Notes under the pieces: generated by a model | Told to the model about the DNA's origin: nothing | The model's input: the letters and a program-made list of their open reading frames with translations, nothing else | Database searches by the model: none | In this document: piece after piece, positions 61,797-64,000 of the stretch | Numbering within the stretch: position 1 is the stretch's first letter | Layout of the letters: every line of letters begins with the position of its first letter | Program-made: the position numbers and the translations under genes | From: Paraburkholderia hiiakae | GTDB taxonomy: Bacteria > Pseudomonadota > Gammaproteobacteria > Burkholderiales > Burkholderiaceae | Direction: 5' to 3' | Assembly (NCBI RefSeq): GCF_904848665.1 | Contig: NZ_CAJHCQ010000018.1 | Span: 1-64,000, forward strand | Length of the DNA stretch: 64,000 bases

Positions 61797-63434
61797 ATGC
61801 AACCCACCGCCCATGTCGATACGTTCGCACGCGATCATCTGCCGCCCGAGTCGCATTGGCCCGACATGCTGCTCGACAATCCCGACGTCGCCTACCCCGC
61901 GCGCATGAATTGCGCCGTCGAGTTGCTGGACCGTGCGATCGAGGCCGGGCACGGCGAGCGCCCGGCCATCTGGTCGGACATCGACGGCAAGCCGCAAGCG
62001 ACCACGTATGCCGAGCTGCTCGCGCTCGTCAATCGCAGCGCCCGCGTGCTAGTGGAAGACATGAGGTTGCAGCCGGGAAATCGCGTGCTGTTGCGCGGGC
62101 CGAACACGCTGCAGATGGCGGTGGCGTTCCTCGCGTCGCTCAAGGCAGGTCTCGTGGTGATTCCCACCATGCCGCTGCTGCGCGCGAAGGAACTCAAGCA
62201 GATTGCAGCCAAGGCGCAGGTTTGCGCGGCGTTGTGCGACGTGCGCCTCACCGAAGAACTCGCGCGCTGCATGGACCCCGCCGACGAATTCTTTTGCGAA
62301 GGCATAAAGCAGGTTTGCTATTTCCACGACGACTCGCCTGGCACCCTGGAAGCGCTCGCAGCAGGCAAGCCAGCGGACTTCACGGCGTGCGACACAGCCA
62401 GCGACGACGTCTGCCTGATCGCCTTCACGAGCGGCACGACGGGCATGCCTAAGGGCTGCATGCACTTTCACCGCGACGTGATCGCGATGTGCGACCTGTT
62501 CCCGCGCCACATCCTGAAGCACACGGCCGAGGACGTGTTCTGTGGCACGCCGCCGCTCGCGTTCACGTTCGGGCTGGGAGGGCTGCTGTGTTTTCCGATG
62601 CGTGTCGGCGCGTCGACAGTGCTGATCGAAAAGCTCACGCCGGCGCTGCTGCTCGACACGATCCAGCGTTTTCACGCGACGATCGTCTTCACCGCGCCTA
62701 CGTTCTACCGGCAGATGGCAGCACTTGTCACGCAGTACGATCTTTCCAGCCTGCGCAAGACGGTATCCGCCGGCGAGGCGCTGCCGCAGGCCACGCGCGA
62801 CCTGTGGCGCGACGCGACGGGCATCGAGATGATCGACGGCATTGGCGGCACCGAGCTGATCCATATCTTCGTCTCGTCCGCGGGCGCCGATGTGCGCCCC
62901 GGCTCGATCGGTCGCGCCGTGCCCGGCTACGTCGTGCAGGCGCTGGACAATGACCTGCAGCCGGTGCCCCCCGGCGTGACGGGCAATCTCGCCGTGCGTG
63001 GCCCGACCGGCTGCCGCTACCTCGCCGACGAACGCCAGGCGGTGTTCGTACGCGGCGGCTGGAACCTGCCCGGCGACGCCGTTTCCATCGACGCTGACGG
63101 CTATGTGTACTATCAGGCCCGCTCCGACGACATGATCGTTTCGTCGGGCTACAACATCGCGGGGCCCGAAATCGAGACCGTACTCATGCAGCACCCCGCC
63201 GTGGCCGAGTGCGGCGTAACCGGCGTGCCCGACGAACTGCGTGGCCAGGTGGTGAAGGCGTTCGTCGTCTTGCGCCCTGGCTTCAGCGCTAGCGACGCCC
63301 TGGTCTCCGAGTTGCAGAACTTCGTGAAGAACGCCGTGGCGGCGTACAAGTATCCGCGCTTGATCGCGTTTATCGACGCATTGCCGCGCACCGAGACCGG
63401 TAAGCTCAAGCGCTCGGCGTTGCGGTCGATGTGA
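61797..63434 (+). CDS. 2-aminobenzoate/benzoate-CoA ligase family
   Basis: The protein has 545 residues. The AMP-binding motif FTSGTTGMPKGCMHFHRDV is near 207-225 and the C-terminal catalytic Lys is in PRTETGKLKRSALR. The pattern fits the benzoate-CoA ligase family; with the monooxygenase/reductase first in the operon the likely acid is 2-aminobenzoate (anthranilate). It uses ATP and CoA in the cytoplasm and is the entry step of the pathway. It lies 52 bases after the Rid gene. Confidence 0.87.
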   Translation: MQPTAHVDTFARDHLPPESHWPDMLLDNPDVAYPARMNCAVELLDRAIEAGHGERPAIWSDIDGKPQATTYAELLALVNRSARVLVEDMRLQPGNRVLLRGPNTLQMAVAFLASLKAGLVVIPTMPLLRAKELKQIAAKAQVCAALCDVRLTEELARCMDPADEFFCEGIKQVCYFHDDSPGTLEALAAGKPADFTACDTASDDVCLIAFTSGTTGMPKGCMHFHRDVIAMCDLFPRHILKHTAEDVFCGTPPLAFTFGLGGLLCFPMRVGASTVLIEKLTPALLLDTIQRFHATIVFTAPTFYRQMAALVTQYDLSSLRKTVSAGEALPQATRDLWRDATGIEMIDGIGGTELIHIFVSSAGADVRPGSIGRAVPGYVVQALDNDLQPVPPGVTGNLAVRGPTGCRYLADERQAVFVRGGWNLPGDAVSIDADGYVYYQARSDDMIVSSGYNIAGPEIETVLMQHPAVAECGVTGVPDELRGQVVKAFVVLRPGFSASDALVSELQNFVKNAVAAYKYPRLIAFIDALPRTETGKLKRSALRSM

Positions 63435-63501
63435 GGCGAAAGGAATACTACGTAAACCTTTGGCTTTTTAACGCTTTCGAACCACCGGCCGCCTGAAAAG
63501 A

Positions 63502-63649
63502 TACGCACAATTTTGCGCATATTGGCGGTCTGACTGCACTTTTGAGCAATATTGTGCGCATTTCCTGGAACGAAGCCTACATCGCCTCGATGCGCATAAT
63601 CATGCGCAAAATGGCTGAACTCGACCTATAATGCGCAGCATGATGCGCA
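63502..63649. promoter_or_regulatory. four paired TGCGCA operator-like elements
   Basis: TGCGCA-N6-TGCGCA occurs four times: 63502-63519 (left half TACGCA), 63543-63560 (left half TGAGCA), 63591-63608 and 63632-63649 (both perfect). The distances between starts are 41, 48 and 41 bases. The last copy covers the start of the HipB-like gene and its -10 box. E. coli hipBA has four operators in a similar array, though with a different sequence. These are probably binding sites of the repressor encoded next. Confidence 0.8.
63627..63632 (+). promoter_or_regulatory. consensus -10 box TATAAT
   Basis: TATAAT overlaps the first ATG of the frame (63631) and sits 7 bases before the ATGATG at 63640. A start of transcription at the usual distance would fall on or next to that ATG, which implies a leaderless message. 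The -35 region is poor and overlaps the third operator-like element. Confidence 0.55.
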
Positions 63650-63918
63650 AAAAAACCGCGAACCTCTCGATTTCCAATGTCGAGCGCCTGTCCGAAGACC
63701 TGCGCGCGACGCGCCGCGAGCGCAAGCTGACCCAGCTGGCACTGGCTGAGCAGGCGGGCGTCGCCCGCCGCACGGTCACGAACGCTGAACACGCAGGCAA
63801 CGTCGGCATACGTGAGCTCTGCCGCCTCGCAAACGCGCTCGGCTATGAAGTCGTGCTTCGCCCCATGGACACCGTCATCCTCGAGGACCTGAACGACATA
63901 TTCAGGGACGACGAATGA
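63640..63918 (+). CDS. HipB-like XRE-family helix-turn-helix protein (antitoxin-like)
   Basis: The protein has about 92 residues from the ATG at 63640; ATGs at 63631 and 63643 are alternatives, but the first overlaps the -10 box. The helix-turn-helix is LSEDLRATRRERKLTQLALA, then EQAGVARRTVTNAEHAGN and ELCRLANALGYEVVLRP, the pattern of HipB-type antitoxins. The acidic C-terminus (EDLNDIFRDDE) is like antitoxin tails. Its stop overlaps the next start (ATGA). It likely represses its own operon through the four TGCGCA elements upstream. Confidence 0.8.
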   Translation: MMRKKTANLSISNVERLSEDLRATRRERKLTQLALAEQAGVARRTVTNAEHAGNVGIRELCRLANALGYEVVLRPMDTVILEDLNDIFRDDE

Positions 63919-64000
63919 CCGCCGACGCTTCATTCGACCTCGAGCGGCTCCTGCGCGAAATTCGCAATCTGGAAGTCCACACACCGCAGGGCCCGAGCGG
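63915..64000 (+). CDS. partial gene coupled to the HipB-like repressor
   Basis: Only the first 28 codons are in the window (MTADASFDLERLLREIRNLE and onward). The start overlaps the repressor stop by 4 bases. From its position it may be a toxin partner, but the visible text does not match the usual HipA N-terminus, and I cannot name the family. Confidence 0.55.
   Translation, partial: MTADASFDLERLLREIRNLEVHTPQGPS

Overview
The window is one contig piece from a high-GC betaproteobacterium of the Burkholderiaceae, most probably Paraburkholderia or Caballeronia. The first 90 bases are the reverse complement of a Burkholderia-type 16S rRNA 5' end. The gene content (FUSC/DUF1656 pump, SpecificRecomb protein, BktB thiolase, cytochrome bo3 oxidase, ProQ with long tails, 2-aminobenzoyl-CoA monooxygenase/reductase) fits that group. 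Genes are called from reading frames, motifs, start context and neighbours only; no database was searched.

Layout. 1-400: start of an rrn operon on the minus strand with a recognisable P1-like promoter. 338-3009: a frameshifted small lipoprotein gene, then a Tat-exported flavin amine oxidase overlapping a c-type cytochrome. 3697-10759: accessory genes: a MarR protein, a membrane protein, a hybrid histidine kinase with two possible signalling partners, a flavin monooxygenase, and a MarR-GNAT fusion with a perfect palindrome at its start. 11352-16114: a four-gene aromatic-acid/drug efflux operon (AaeB-, AaeX- and AaeA-like proteins plus an outer-membrane factor). 16243-19732: a CoA-transferase / YWTD-propeller / hydroxyacyl-CoA-dehydrogenase trio. 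19976-28971: a SpecificRecomb protein, a decayed IS3-family transposase, Hbd and BktB, a secreted beta-carbonic anhydrase, a lone tyrosine recombinase and bacterioferritin. 29119-31107: an MFS transporter with a divergent TetR regulator.

31302-40791 is a nine-gene minus-strand operon: GntR regulator, MtnK-like kinase, MtnA-like isomerase, class II aldolase, a ribose-type ABC importer, and DhaK/DhaL. Kinase, isomerase and aldolase are the three enzymes of the DHAP shunt for 5-deoxyribose or 5-methylthioribose. Here they sit with their own importer, a perfect 18-bp operator palindrome and an unexplained DhaKL pair, which suggests catabolism of a scavenged 5-modified pentose. This is the best candidate for a poorly described system in the window.

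40853-54924: housekeeping and envelope genes: MarC, PBP7-type endopeptidase, histidine phosphatase, CsbD, cyoABCD, a MocR regulator with its own palindrome, class I fructose-bisphosphate aldolase, lytic transglycosylase, ProQ, an SDR and OpgC. 55436-63434: a seven-gene aerobic 2-aminobenzoate (anthranilate) operon through CoA thioesters. Its crotonase lacks the usual catalytic glutamates and its Rid protein lacks the usual arginine. 63501-64000: a HipB-like repressor gene with four regularly spaced TGCGCA-N6-TGCGCA elements and a possible leaderless transcript, followed by an overlapping partner cut by the window edge.
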